Of a DNA stretch of 64,000 bases, positions 1-11,196 are shown one piece after another (within the stretch, counting starts at the first letter, position 1; each line of letters begins with the position of its first letter). The position numbers and the translations under genes are program-made. The notes beneath the pieces are model-generated. The model did not search any database and was not told where the DNA came from. It saw nothing but the letters and a program-made list of their open reading frames with translations. The stretch is from Chamaecrista fasciculata (taxonomy: Eukaryota; Streptophyta; Magnoliopsida; Fabales; Fabaceae), in assembly GCA_003254925.1 (NCBI GenBank), contig QANZ01018333.1:43232-107231 (forward strand), in the 5' to 3' direction.

Positions 1-1263
1 CAACCACCATCAAGCCTCTCACGCATACGAGAAACATCTACTTTTTTTACTTCTCCAGTTGACCCGTAGTCAATTCCGTCAACAACCCCTTTTCTCTGCC
101 AAACAAATAAAAAGTCTCACTCTATCACAGTGATAGAAACAAAAAACAGTGACACAGATTCAGAACGCCACTGTTATCTTAACAGAAGAACATGGCAGTA
201 AAGAGGAATCAAATACTTCAACGATGAATCACAAACTTCAAACCTTGGCAGCGAGAAAGTTACCACTGGCAACGCTGACACCAACTTCATGCCAACGGCT
301 ATTGTCACCGTGTCGACGAATATTGCAGATGGAAGGTCCAGGAGAAAGCTTTGCTTCAATCATCAATCTGATTCCCCCAGCTGCTTCCATTGCAGCATCA
401 AGAGATTCATCATCGGTAATCCTATATCGACCAACATATTTAGGCTTGCTCCCTACAATAACGAGGCAACTAATTATTAACAAATAAGAAGTAAACTAAT
501 TAACAATTAATAATAATAGACAATAGTTTAAAATTCAACTCAATAAATGAAGGCACATATTTTAACTAGTTGAAGCAAACTAGACCATCCAGCTCCGGTT
601 CATAATATCTTCCCCTCCCTTCAACTGATACTCAAGAAGAAGCAAGAAAGCATAAGCAACAGCTGTGACTAACCTCTCTCAGTCAAGAGCTTGTCTATTT
701 GCACATGGGTCCCCGGAACAATAACAAACCGGATTCCCAGGTGATGAAGGAAAGCAATATCCTGCAAGGCAGATACATGTTTAATTGGGCCAGTGGATTG
801 AAGAGGGAAGAGAAGATTTTAAGTGAAAATATAAATTATGGTAACACAAATATTTTGACGTAAAAGAAGGACCTGCCTTGAGAACGGGATCTAAGAAAGG
901 ACTCGCTACAATTTCACCAGAAATAATAACAACGAAGGTGCCACCCCTATGAGCCCACAAGTAAGGCCAAGCCTCACGAAACCACCGCACAAATTGCCTA
1001 TCTTCCACAGAGCTATAGCTATCCTCTTCCACGTTCCCTCCCACTTCGTCACTGAACACATTACATTTGGTTGAGATTCCCTTATTACGCTTTGCTACCG
1101 TATCGGTGGCTAAAACTAGGGGTTTTAGGGAACGCAATTTTACATTCAGCTGTCGGTAAACATGGTAATAAGAAGGGTAGCAGAGTTCACTATGCACTTG
1201 GAAATCTAAAAATTTGGGAGGATTGTGAAGAGAAGTGCAAGAACTCGATATGGAAGACACCAT
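1..1263 (-). CDS. NAGS: N-acetylglutamate synthase, plastid (5' part of gene, runs off the window)
   Basis: Acetylates glutamate in the first committed step of plastid arginine synthesis. Minus-strand exons, read from the ATG: 1263-877, 761-674, 452-244 and 95-1 (incomplete, continuing beyond base 1). Joined in frame they give about 259 residues: a plastid-transit-like N-terminus rich in Ser, then the amino-acid-kinase-like domain of plant NAGS. Visible family motifs are [31 protein letters not shown], a [20 protein letters not shown] run in exon 2, and [17 protein letters not shown] in exon 3. The acetyltransferase half must lie beyond the left edge. The first intron seems to start with GC (AAG|GCAGGT) instead of GT; the GT four bases further on would shift the frame. 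All other junctions are GT-AG. A second, diverged exon 1 lies upstream at 3613-3960. Identity is firm; function of the whole gene cannot be judged from this part. Confidence 0.9.
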
Positions 1264-1970
1264 TGAGAAGCTAACAACGGTGTTGGCAGAAATCAGGGCT
1301 TCAGAGATTATACCAAATGTATAGAGGACGAGAAGCCACCATAGCAGTCTATATGGGACCCATAAATTATTTATTTAATTTTTACGAAAATCAGACTCAA
1401 ATGTTTTTAATTTTTAATTGCTGGCACGCGAGGAACTCAAGTTTATTTTAAAACTAAATTTGATCCCAATAGTTGATTCAGAATCAATTGCATTCATTTG
1501 CGCAATCTGCCATATTCAACCGGCTATACAGAGATGATATTATACAATATTTAGGTCTCATTATCTTTTAGGATAAAATATATGCTTAATTTATTATACA
1601 CCAGCATTTTATGCAATATGCATAATTTGAAAGGTGAAAGAGAAGATAATAAATATATGTTCTTTAACGTAAATACATTTATTAATTTTTGTTGGCCTAA
1701 AAATACATATACTCACTATTGTTTGTTTATTGCGGATATAAGTAATTATACTTAAATGGTTAAAAAAAATTAAAATAATGCACTTACTTTCCATGGTTCC
1801 TACGGGCTACGACTAGGAGATTCTTCAAATTTTTTTCATTACTCTCTCTCGACATGGGAAACACATTTTAACTTTCCCGGCCACATTTTTTTATAGGTCA
1901 AACTGTCAAAGCAAGGAAGGTCACGTGCAACATTTTTTTTTATGGAAGGTCACGTGCAAGATTGGCCTTA

Positions 1971-1981
1971 TGCGGATACGG
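1971..1981 (+). repeat. Left target-site duplication of foldback MITE
   Basis: TGCGGATACGG, identical to 2860-2870 on the other side of the inverted-repeat element. Confidence 0.75.
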
Positions 1982-2859
1982 GACTTTTTTTTTCGGTAGA
2001 CTAAAATAATTTGATAAGCACACGTTTGGACTATATTATAACCATATCACACATATAGGCTAGTTTTACTGTAACGAAATTGGGTTATGAAGAAACCGTC
2101 AACTGGGATGACATTTTTATTGGACATTCGAAGCAAAACCGTCAATGGTGTTGACGGTTTCTGGAAGGAGAAACCGTCAACCGAGTTGACGGTTTTTTAT
2201 TCAAATTTTTAAAATATTATCAATTTGGGAAACAATATTTTTGATTGATTTGTTATATGATTAATGTGATATCATATTGAAAAATTAATTAGTGATTAAT
2301 TTTTTTTTATTTGATTAAAATTAATGATGTAATTAATATTGATTTGTTGTATGATTGTTTGATGTAATTATTTCTGATCTGATTAAAATTTTTCTGATTA
2401 AACCTACCTAAATCAATAAACCTAAATCAAATCAGAAAAATTTTAATCAGATCAGAAATAATTACATCAAACAATCATACAACAAATCAATATTAATTAC
2501 ATCATTAATTTTAATCAAATCAAAAAAATTTTAATCACTAATTAATTTTTCAATATGATATCACATTAATCATACAACAAATCAATAAAAAATATTGTTT
2601 CCCAAATTGATAATATTTTGAAAATTTGAATCAAAAACCGTCAACTCGGTTGACGGTTTCTCCTTCTAGAAACCGTCAACACCATTGACGGTTTTGCTTC
2701 GAAATTTTTATGTCCAGTAAAAATGTCATCCCAGTTGACGGTTTCTTCATAACCCAATTTCGCTATAGTAAAACTAGCCTATATGTGTGATATGGTTATA
2801 ATATAGTCCAAACGTGTGGTTATTAAATTATTTTAGTCTACCGGAAAAAAAAAAAAAGT
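1982..2859. mobile_element. Foldback MULE-type MITE with 11-bp target-site duplication
   Basis: The two halves are near-perfect inverted repeats of about 420-430 bp around a 30-base loop (about 2400-2429). The ends read ACTTTTTTTTTCGGTAGAC and its complement. The element is flanked by a direct repeat TGCGGATACGG at 1971-1981 and 2860-2870, which fits the 9-11 bp duplications made by Mutator-like transposases. Each arm also contains smaller inverted repeats built on AACCGTCAA/TTGACGGTT (for example 2137-2161 and 2173-2196). There is no coding capacity. A transcript through it would fold into a long hairpin. Confidence 0.8.
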
Positions 2860-2870
2860 TGCGGATACGG
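2860..2870 (+). repeat. Right target-site duplication of foldback MITE
   Basis: TGCGGATACGG, identical to 1971-1981. The match is 11 of 11 bases and lies exactly at the ends of the inverted repeats. Confidence 0.75.
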
Positions 2871-3612
2871 AGCCAATTTTTATTGAGAAGCACAACGGAA
2901 AAAATAGTTCAGAATTTTTTATTGTTTTTTAAAAAAACAACTTCTGTCGTAGACAATTGTAATTTTTTCTTCAGGCAAAAAAAAATTGTAATTTTTTCTT
3001 CTTATTTTTTTTTAGAGTTAGTTTAAGATGCAAAGTTTCATTCTTTACATGGGATGCAAATGCTGATATGGCTATAATTATAGCTATTGATATTATTTAA
3101 TGCTGAAAAATAATAAATTTTTTAGCCAATCACAACTGTGTATGGAGTCACAACACTACTTACATACAACTAACTCTTCCATGTGTCATTATTTTATTGG
3201 CTCATGACCCATTACATCACATGTCAATAATCAAACTTTGTATTATAGACTTTTTTTTTTTTTTTTATTATTGCCAAGAAATTGTAAGTACTTGTAACGT
3301 TGTTGGTGGTATTACTAGTTTTTTTTTTATAGGCCCTCCTACTTTATCTTATTTCTCAATCAAGCCCATTGAGGCAAGTTCCCAACTTTGTCCCCAAGCC
3401 CATATGGATTGTGAGACTCTCGAGCATGACAATGACTGTGTGACTGACACAACATGATGGTTCATCGCACCGCTAATAAAAGAGGGAAATGTTCCGGACA
3501 TAAAGTGAAACGGAAATCGGAACCTAATTTCAATTTGTGTGAGGAATATGATATAAGATGACAGAATGAAAATATTCCGTCAAGTGACAGAGAAGAGAGA
3601 GAGTAAAAGTAC

Positions 3613-3960
3613 CTTGAGAATGGCATCCAAGTGAGGGCTAGCGACGATTTCTGCAGATATGACGACGAGGAAAACGCAGTCTCTGTGAATAGAAATATAA
3701 GGCTGAGCCTCCCTTAGAACCTTCACAAACTCTTGGTCTTCCTCCTGTTCGCCTCTACTATGGAGGCAGTAGCACTCGCTCACCACATACTCTGTTTTCT
3801 TTCTCCTTTCCAACCTCGAAATCATGTTAAAACCACACCCTATACCTCCAATCTTGGCTCGAGACCCAACATTCAACGCTTGAAACCTAAGTCCCGGTGA
3901 AACCCAAGATTCTCTTTGGCTTTGCACAGAAACCGGTGGCTTTGAACTACAGCTAGCCAT
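3613..3960 (-). pseudogene. Duplicated, diverged first exon of NAGS (alternative first exon or relic)
   Basis: An open frame on the minus strand encodes a second version of NAGS exon 1. The 42 residues before the splice site align without gaps to the exon at 1263-877 (EIVASPHLDAILK against [13 protein letters not shown]), while the N-terminal part is unrelated in detail. It starts at an ATG at 3960 (MASCSS); an upstream in-frame ATG at 4011 is also possible. It ends in a canonical donor, AAG|GTACTT, in the same phase as the downstream NAGS exon 2 at 761. I see no copy of exons 2-4 between 1264 and 3612, so this is either an alternative first exon spliced over 2.85 kb to the shared exon 2, or the remnant of a tandem duplicate. 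Changes at usually conserved positions (VISGEIV to VISAEIV, REAWPY to REAQPY) suggest relaxed constraint. Confidence 0.65.
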
Positions 3961-5721
3961 CTTGCTTGCCTCACTAACTTCCAATCTCTTCTCTGCTTTA
4001 ATTTTTACCAAACAAGCGAAAACGTTATTCCAAAGGGAGGGAGGTAGCTAGAAATATACAACCTTAGCTCCGGCAACGCCTATTACGCGGCGAAACGGTG
4101 ATGTCGGAAAGCGACTGGCACACCATCGAATAAGATTACAAAAAATGTAAATGCTTCCAACGAAACTAATATTAAATGCGAGTCTGAGAATTTACAACTA
4201 GTTTGTATTTTTGTGTCAGAAGGTGGAGACCACTAAAGCTAACGTGTTTGGTGAAGGAACGAGTAGTGAAGGGTGTAACTTGTTCTCCAGATGTCTCATA
4301 TCTGATATCTATCAGTTACCTATTTACCTCGCATCGCAATCGCATCTTATCTCAATGCCTTTGCGTTTTGAGAGGAAAGAGTGAGTTAGTAGGAGTAGGA
4401 CTGTAGTTTCGAATGTGTTCTGTAGAGAAAATGAAACAGGGCAGTAAACGACATGGTGAGTGTGCGCGTTGAAGGGGTGATATTTTCGTATAGGAACCAA
4501 ACAGGACAAGAGTGATAGGGGTGGAGGAAACGTCCAGTCAACTTTGGCAAAAGTGAGGGCCAGGCCAATTCAATTCCACTTGGGAAATGATAGCATAAGG
4601 GATATTAAAAGGAAGCCACACGTTGTATCTCTAGGTGATAGGCTTATAGCTAGCTAATTAGCTTATTATCGTCGTGCCCCTTTCGGTCTCTCCAAATCAA
4701 AATCATCAAATCACTACACAACAAGCAGTACTACATTATGGTACATTAATTGAAGAATCGGGATTCCTCTCCCAGTCACCCTCAGCTCCACCATAAATAT
4801 TGACGCCCACATAATTATGCTACCACATAATTATGCTACCCTCTACTAAGCTCACTCTACAATTCTCACAACAAGTGTTTGTTTGGACCTCATTTAAAAG
4901 CATTTTTCACGCTAGCCATTGGGCATTGGCCTTTACTCTTGCTACTTATGTTTGGTCACAATCCAACCACTAAAAATTCATTAGAATTCAAAATACAAAG
5001 CAACACGAGGCTGAGAGCAAGATCACCATGACCAATCAAGAATTAGAAAAACTAAAGAGAGCTCGCCGTAGATTATGCCTTTTTGTCATAGGATGCATTA
5101 AGCAATGTCCACAAGTCAATTATCAGGCAAGTCCTTCCAAGTTCCTTCTTGGGCTTTGCGTTTTGGGAGTTTGAAATATCCCAATTAAAGGAGCTAACTT
5201 GGGCAGGGTAGGAAAAATACTTCCAGAAGATATTATAATCTTCGCCTGCCCAGAGATTATTCGTGAACACTAGCTACACATCGTCAATCAGTTCACCTAG
5301 ATTTTTGTATCAAATAGCAGTTAAAATTGGAATCATGTATACAGCAGCAATGAGTGCATTATTGAGTTTTGAATAGGAAAAATGAACAAGTAGGGATTAC
5401 AAAATCAACTGGTAAAACATTAACCACCCAAGGATCTGCAAGACTAAATAAACATTGACAGGAAATTGGGAGGAGAAAGGAGGGATAAGGACTGGAAAAT
5501 GTCGTATTCAAACAATAATGAAATTTCTAATATATCTGAATCATAGCGTTAATATTTTCCTCAAACAAGTCGTGGACTGATCTATGACTATTGACTATGA
5601 TCAAAGCTAACGATACAAATGAATCGTAGTGCTCCCTTGACAACACTTTAAAGTTAAAAAGACGATGACAATTATGCTGCCTCTGGGATTGAACGCCATT
5701 GAGCTGAGCAGACACCTCTCT
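3961..5721. other. Intergenic region, NAGS exon copy to CYSTM gene
   Basis: No supported gene. It contains a 16-bp tandem duplication (CACATAATTATGCTAC twice, about 4808-4839), and probably the CYSTM 3' UTR just below 5722. Short open frames here show no recognisable family. Confidence 0.5.
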
Positions 5722-6426
5722 TCAAAAGCAAGCATCCAGAAGACAACAGCAACAGAGCGCCGCTAAACTGTAAAACAATTTTCAAGAACTTGTAAGTTTA
5801 GACTCTAAATTAAAGGAGCAATAAAAAGTGTTTCATTCTGCTACAAGATGTAACTAACTTGGCCGTAGTTTCTAATTTAGGCTTATGACACGAGCAAAAG
5901 TTCTGATTGATCATTGTTTCCTCAGACAATGGGATCACAAAGAATTAGCAAAAACAAATTAAAGGAGCTAACGTTCTTTCATGTCTATATAATTCAATGC
6001 AGCCTAGTCTCACAATCACCTCTAAAGTTGGTCCAAAATGTCCCATCAAGATTCAACAAAGAAAACATGAGTTTATGAGAAAGAAGAAGAAAGAGGACAT
6101 ACCATCCTTCAAGAAAACCGGTCTGTTGCCTTTGAGGAGGAGGTTGGGCATACTGTTGTGGAGCATACCCTTGTTGGGGGTATCCTTGTACTGGGTACCC
6201 TTGCGGAGGATAAGCATCCTTTGTTGGATACCCTGTTCAATTCATTATTCACAAACAAACACTTCAATTCATCGATCCCTCTCACACTTTTTTTTTTCTT
6301 CAGAAATTGATCAAGAAAGTCGTGCAAGAATCCAAAAAAGTGAAGTGTTGAAAGCAAAAACGACTTACCCTGTGGAGGAGGAACACCAACTGGAGGCTGC
6401 TGATGGTGTTGATCGTAGTAACTCAT
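5722..6426 (-). CDS. Cysteine-rich transmembrane (CYSTM) small protein
   Basis: Small tail-anchored membrane protein of the CYSTM family, proteins tied in plants to stress tolerance and metal or redox responses. Three minus-strand exons, 6426-6369, 6232-6103 and 5767-5722, with GT-AG introns, join in frame to a 77-residue protein. It starts MSYYDQHHQQPPVGVPPPQ, continues with a Gly-Tyr-Pro-Gln repeat region (GYP..., about residues 20-55), and ends in the diagnostic CYSTM segment: FLEGCLAALCCCCLLDACF just before the stop. The long ORF on the plus strand across exons 1 and 2 is a shadow. The domain-defining cysteines sit in the tiny last exon, 335 bp away from exon 2, so single-exon gene finding would miss them. 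The start is the first ATG of exon 1 and matches the usual MSYY- start of the family. Confidence 0.92.
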
Positions 6427-6764
6427 GTCGATGGCTCTTCCCTGAAATTCGAATTCAAGATTTGAAAGTGAAAGTGAAAGAAAGAAGGAGTGCTTATAAA
6501 TAAAGAGAGATGAAGGCGGTTTAAAGCGGAAGAGCGAACCAGCCTAGAAGTTTCGTTTGAGACGATTCCTTAATCAGGTAAAGAAACAATAGCGCGTAAC
6601 GCGAGGGAAGGAAGGAAGATGCGTGCTTTGCTTAGTTGCGGTGGAAGTTAGGATAGTTATTGTATTGATTTTCCCTCTTTGCTTCTGAATTCTGATGTAT
6701 TAATATTGAATACATATCACGTTATTATCCATTTGTTCCAAGATAAAACTTTTTTTTTTTTTNT
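6427..6764. other. Upstream region of CYSTM gene
   Basis: Should hold the 5' UTR and promoter of the minus-strand CYSTM gene. A TATA-like TTTATAAGC (minus strand) lies about 70 bp above the ATG. Nothing else is recognised before the inverted-repeat element begins. Confidence 0.35.
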
Positions 6765-6983
6765 TTTTCGTTCCATATTGGTTCCCCAATTATGCAAAAT
6801 TTGACAAAGTTGGTCCCTCTAACAGTTTCCATCCATTTTTCCGTGAAAAAAAGACAAAATTGATTTTCAACTCTTAAAAATTTATTTTTTGCATCAAGGA
6901 CCTTTTTTTCTGTAATAGAACCAAAATGTAAGAAAGAAGAAATACATGAGGGTTTTAGTTTATTTTGCACAAAAAAAAAACAC

Positions 6984-7434
6984 AACATCCTCCATCACTC
7001 TCTCTCCCTCCTCTTCTCAGATCTCGACCAAAAACTCTCCGGCGACGGCGCCGACATCAGCTTCAACGATCTCTCCGATCAAATGTCTTTCAACGTCGTC
7101 TTCCAACTCCTTTGCGGCACCGATTCAGATCCCGCCGGCACCGGCCTCGGCTCCGACGGACCAAATCTCGTCTTCAAATGGCTCGGCGTTCAGCTTATAC
7201 CTCTCGCAACCCTAGGCCTCCCTAAGATCTTCAACTACCTCGAAGATTTCCTCCTCCGATCCGTGCCGATTCCGTCGTGGACGGTTTCATCGGCGTACAA
7301 GAGACTCTCCAACGCGTTCTCGACGGCGACGCTTGACGAGGCAGTGGAGAAATTCAAAATCAACAGAGACGAAGCGCTTCACAATTTGATTTTCATGGCG
7401 GGATTCAACGCATATGGCGGAATGAAAAGTCAGT
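6984..7434 (+). pseudogene. Captured fragment of a CYP74 (allene oxide synthase / hydroperoxide lyase type) gene
   Basis: An open plus-strand frame resembles the middle of CYP74 enzymes, which rearrange fatty-acid hydroperoxides in jasmonate and green-leaf-volatile synthesis. Recognisable parts are LGSDGPNLVFKWLGVQLIPL, LATLGLPKIFNYLEDFLL and the I-helix region HNLIFMAGFNAYGGMK. The frame is open from about 6981 and similarity stops at GGMK near 7434, after which it runs into a GA microsatellite. The N-terminal third and the C-terminal third with the haem-binding cysteine are missing, so it cannot be an active P450. Base composition is clearly GC-richer than the surroundings, as expected for copied exon DNA. 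The parent gene is not in this window. Confidence 0.8.
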
Positions 7435-7481
7435 TAAAAATAGTTGAAGAATCTGGAGAACATCGTAGTGATATTGCAGAA

Positions 7482-7485
<4 letters not shown>

Positions 7486-7522
<37 letters not shown>
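7486..7522 (+). repeat. (GA)n microsatellite
   Basis: About 18 uninterrupted GA units directly between the captured CYP74 fragment and the right inverted arm. Confidence 0.95.
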
Positions 7523-7527
<5 letters not shown>

Positions 7528-7735
7528 TGTGTAAAATAAACTAAAACCCCATGTATTTATTCTTTCTTACATTTTGGTTCTATTATAGAGAAAATGATCC
7601 TTGATGCAAAAAATTTAAACTTGTTAAAAATCAATTTTGTCTGTTTTTTTAACGGAAAAATGGATGAAAACTGTTAGAGGGACCAACTTTGTCAAATTTT
7701 ACATAATTGGGGAACCAATATGGAACGAAAAATAA

Positions 7736-9628
7736 CTGGAGGACCAATTTGAAACACTGAAGGAATAAGAAATTAAACGAATTATAAATACAACAAGAAT
7801 GGTCAATTAATGGTATTGGTATATTACTAAAGCCCAATGCAAACGGAATGAGGCAACACAACTTAATTGGTAGGCTTAGGTTGGGCCAACATGGCTCAGG
7901 CCCAAAGATATTTGGAACTTTTAGGAGTTCGGACCAGCAACACGACTGAATGCTATTTTGTTATAAAACTAGAACAAATGCTTTTAGATAGTAATAACTA
8001 ATAACTGATGGATGTGTCGACTATTAACTCATTGTATAATTTAATAAGGCACATTGAGGTGGATCATGTTAAGATTTCTTTTGATTGGTCAAGTAAGTTT
8101 TTAAACATTAAAAATGGTCTTTTAAATGAAATTTCGTAAATTTCAAGATATGAGATGCTCTACTAATCAATCAGAAGAAATCTTAAAATGTACCTTAACA
8201 CATGTTAGATAAATCCTTTAATAAGATAAAGAAAGTTCATTTCTCTCACAGCTGGAGGCCATAATATTCTAAGCAACAAGGTGCCTGAGGCATGTGTGGA
8301 TGAATTGATGATACAACAGCAAGACAATATAAAGAACAAAGATCTTCAATCAAGCTATTGATGAAAAGGCAGGAATGTTAATGAAAAAAAGGGGGTAAAG
8401 TGATTGCATCATTGACCAATGGTTCATGCAAAAACAAAAGCAAACAAGGTAGATAAGTATTGTATTGTAATTGGTGCCTAGTGGAGCTAGCACTACTACT
8501 GAGTAAAATGTCGGATCTGCCATGTTTCTATTCTGGACTCCCAAAAAATTGTCTTATTTGCTAGTGAGAGTACGCAGCTTCGTTCCATTCTCCTTCCTGT
8601 TAGAGGAGGCATGTGAGGATGGCTTTGCTATACAAGCCACGACAAGGATTGTAATTTCAATTTAACTCAGCCTAGATGAGTAGGAAAGTAATTTATTTCA
8701 CACTATTGTGCAAGTTTATACCAAGTTGGTTAGGTGACAAAAGTGATATAATTATAAGAATCGGTTAACATATATTAGGTCATTAGGTAATATTTCATCT
8801 TCGTTTATTAATAATTGCAGAAAGAGGGAGGGAAAAAGGACTTGAGCAAACCGAACAAACCTCTTGATAATTCACTAAAAGTGCAGAAGAAAACGAGACG
8901 CTTCCAACATATAACTTGCCCATCATCAAAGGGTAGAAAAAGTAATATTGCAAGCACGACTTTCTGGTCTTACTTTTCCTCGTTTACCAAGAAGAAAAAA
9001 CAGAAATTTGGTCATGCTTTGTTGCGATAGAGCTTTTCTTTCTTTTTTTCATTCCCATTTGGTAGTTGGTACCAACGAAGTTTAGAAACTACGCAAACAG
9101 GGGAAAAATATCTACAAACGCTAGGGCGTCCAAACGATCACTAGATCATGTGGGCATTAATGCCATAGCCAACATTCGTAAGCAAAACCAATATCTTTTA
9201 ATACAACTACACGAAAATGGTTGGAACACAACATCTTCTGCACTCTGCAACCTGCAAGTTCTGCGTACAAAGAGCTGACGTAAAACATAAAAAGCTCTCT
9301 GGGTAGTGAAGACATCATCCAACATCTTAATGCAAAGCAAACGACAGAAACAATTCCAATCTAACCAAATGGGAAAGCCGGAAAGGAAAGGGTTGAAATT
9401 ACATATCACATATCACATACTATGTGGGTTAAGAGCTGAATATATAATATTAAGAGACAAGAGACAAGATGTACAAATGTGTCCTCCCACACAGAGAGAG
9501 CCCATGCGTAATATTACAATTATACAAGCCCCAAGTGTAGTAGATTACTAAAAAAAAGAGGAAAGACATGTGAAGGGTTTTTATTTATGGGAGTGAGGGG
9601 GGCTCATGGTGATGGGGTAACAGTGAGC
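7736..9628. other. Intergenic region
   Basis: No gene supported on either strand. The last few hundred bases before 9629 are probably the 3' UTR of the minus-strand PADRE gene. Confidence 0.5.
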
Positions 9629-11196
9629 TCAATTTCCAAGTTCTGCAATGCTGTGTAAGGCTGGCTTCCATTGCCCTCCACCACTACCAAAATGTCTTCC
9701 TCCAGCTTTGCTTCTGCTGCTACTCCCATTACTTGCCACTCGCTGAACTTCCTGTTCCACCTGACACTCACCAAAAGAAAAGGCAAATACAGTATTGGAT
9801 GCCCACACACGCCATGGGGTAAACAGAAAATGACAATTCATATTGATTGATTCATAACCAAAAAGCTACATCTAATATGGGGTAGGCTCAAACATCCAAG
9901 ACCACCCATGTCTATAAACCATCTTTAGCCCAAAATTTGAATACCAAAGTGCCATGTTCTCATCATATGGTAAACCACCATCTTAATAGTATTATATCAC
10001 CCAGTAAAAATAGAGTTACTTAGTTACATCTGTAAAAGCATTATCTTCTACTAGCTAGAATCCCCTCTTGCCAAGATACCATTAATTAATTAAGAAGAAG
10101 TAACCTTGCCCTCTTATGCTCAGCTCGCCGGGATCGACTTTAGCGAGCTATTCTCTGTTCATGACTACTAAATAAGAAGTACTGGTACTAAGATGAATAC
10201 AAAGAAGAGTATTTTTAATTAGTATAGGTGTTCTATAGGTAACAATCATCACTTGCACTCACAATGTTCCTCATCTTGAGCAGAGAAAAAATATACAAGC
10301 TAGCTAGCGCCCATGTAAATTGTACTCAGAAATTAAAAATAGCGATGCGTCTCATCTACATTTGAAATATAATTATATATTTATTTGTTTAGTAGATTCT
10401 CACGAAAATTTTGACCAAGCACAGCACAAAGAACTGAAAGATCAGCCTAGAGATTCGAATTTAATAAAAACAAACAGAGATCAGATTCTTCCTAGTGCAT
10501 GTAGAAGATTAGATACTCTATAAATTAAGCCAGGTAGAGCGGATACAGATCCAAGTAAAAAGGGACAGAAAAGATGCCTTTATACATTGTGAGTGGGAAA
10601 GGAAGATCCCTCATACCACACATGACCCGTGTAAATATGTATCAGTATCACCATAAAACAAAAACAATGTCTACATTGGGACTATTCCTCAGAATTTAAT
10701 ATTAATTTTTACCTCGACAGGGCTTGGATTTGAATCTCTGGAATCTCGGTTCTTCATCTGAACCCCAAGACTACCTCGTTCCTTCAGCAGTTTCCCCAGC
10801 TTAACGCATTTCTTCGCAGCAAACTCCTTCAGAACATCTGTGCCTCCAAGAAATGTCAGTATGAAATTAAAACAGAGATAGGGCAAATTAAAGTACAGAA
10901 ATGCATCGCACGTAAAACGAATGAAAGGCTTTGTAGTAGGAACCTTCGAAACTGATTAAGCGATAAACGTGGCCGATAAGCAATGTATCGTCGGGTCGTA
11001 GAAGCTTGAGATGCTTCGATGGCGCGCCGTTTTGGGACTTAAGAGTGGAGGAGTTAGCGATGAGTGCGACGTAGTGACCGGGATTGGAGTTCATGACTTG
11101 CTGAGCGCTGAGCGACCAGTAAATCCTCTCGATCTTCTTGTTGTGCGGATGGTGAATTATTACGGTGGCCGCCTCCGCCGCCTGGCAATTCCCCAT
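9629..11196 (-). CDS. PADRE (DUF4228) domain protein
   Basis: Member of the plant PADRE family, small proteins of unknown biochemical activity whose genes often respond to pathogens and abiotic stress. Three minus-strand exons, 11196-10944, 10837-10713 and 9760-9629, with GT-AG introns, join in frame to 169 residues. The N-terminus MGNCQAAEAA is the usual family start and a likely N-myristoylation site (Gly2) with a palmitoylatable Cys4. The family core follows: IIHHP, the PGHYVALI motif, LLRPDDTLLIGHVYRLISFE. The C-terminal exon ends in the family-typical QWKPALHSIAELGN. That last exon lies 950 bp downstream and is easily missed; a shifted frame over the same DNA is longer but does not fit the phase of exon 2. 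Confidence 0.92.

Larger units (their letters stand above)
1264..3612. other. Spacer between the two NAGS first exons
   Basis: No coding region is supported here. It is AT-rich, includes two short repeats of a TCACGTGCAA motif (G-box-like core CACGTG) at about 1921-1930 and 1950-1959, and the foldback element at 1982-2859. The part next to 1263 should carry the promoter of the main NAGS copy, but I cannot place a TATA box with confidence. Confidence 0.5.
6765..7735. mobile_element. Pack-MULE-like element carrying a CYP74 fragment
   Basis: Two inverted arms of about 215-220 bp (about 6765-6983 and 7523-7735) flank about 540 bp of unrelated, GC-richer DNA. The arms match over nearly their full length, for example GCATCAAGGACC / complement of GGATCCTTGATGC-like, GAACCAAAATGTAAGAAAGA, and CGTTCCATATTGG at the outside. 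The enclosed DNA is a P450 CYP74 piece. Inverted arms around captured exonic DNA are the hallmark of Pack-MULEs. I could not find a 9-bp target duplication; the left end is blurred by a poly-T run with an N at 6763. Confidence 0.65.

Noticed and set aside
5073-5270. 65-codon minus-strand ORF
   Set aside because: No recognisable domain, no splice or family support.
8815-9551. Several ORFs of 64-87 codons on both strands
   Set aside because: They overlap each other, show no domains and lie in probable 3' UTR and intergenic DNA.
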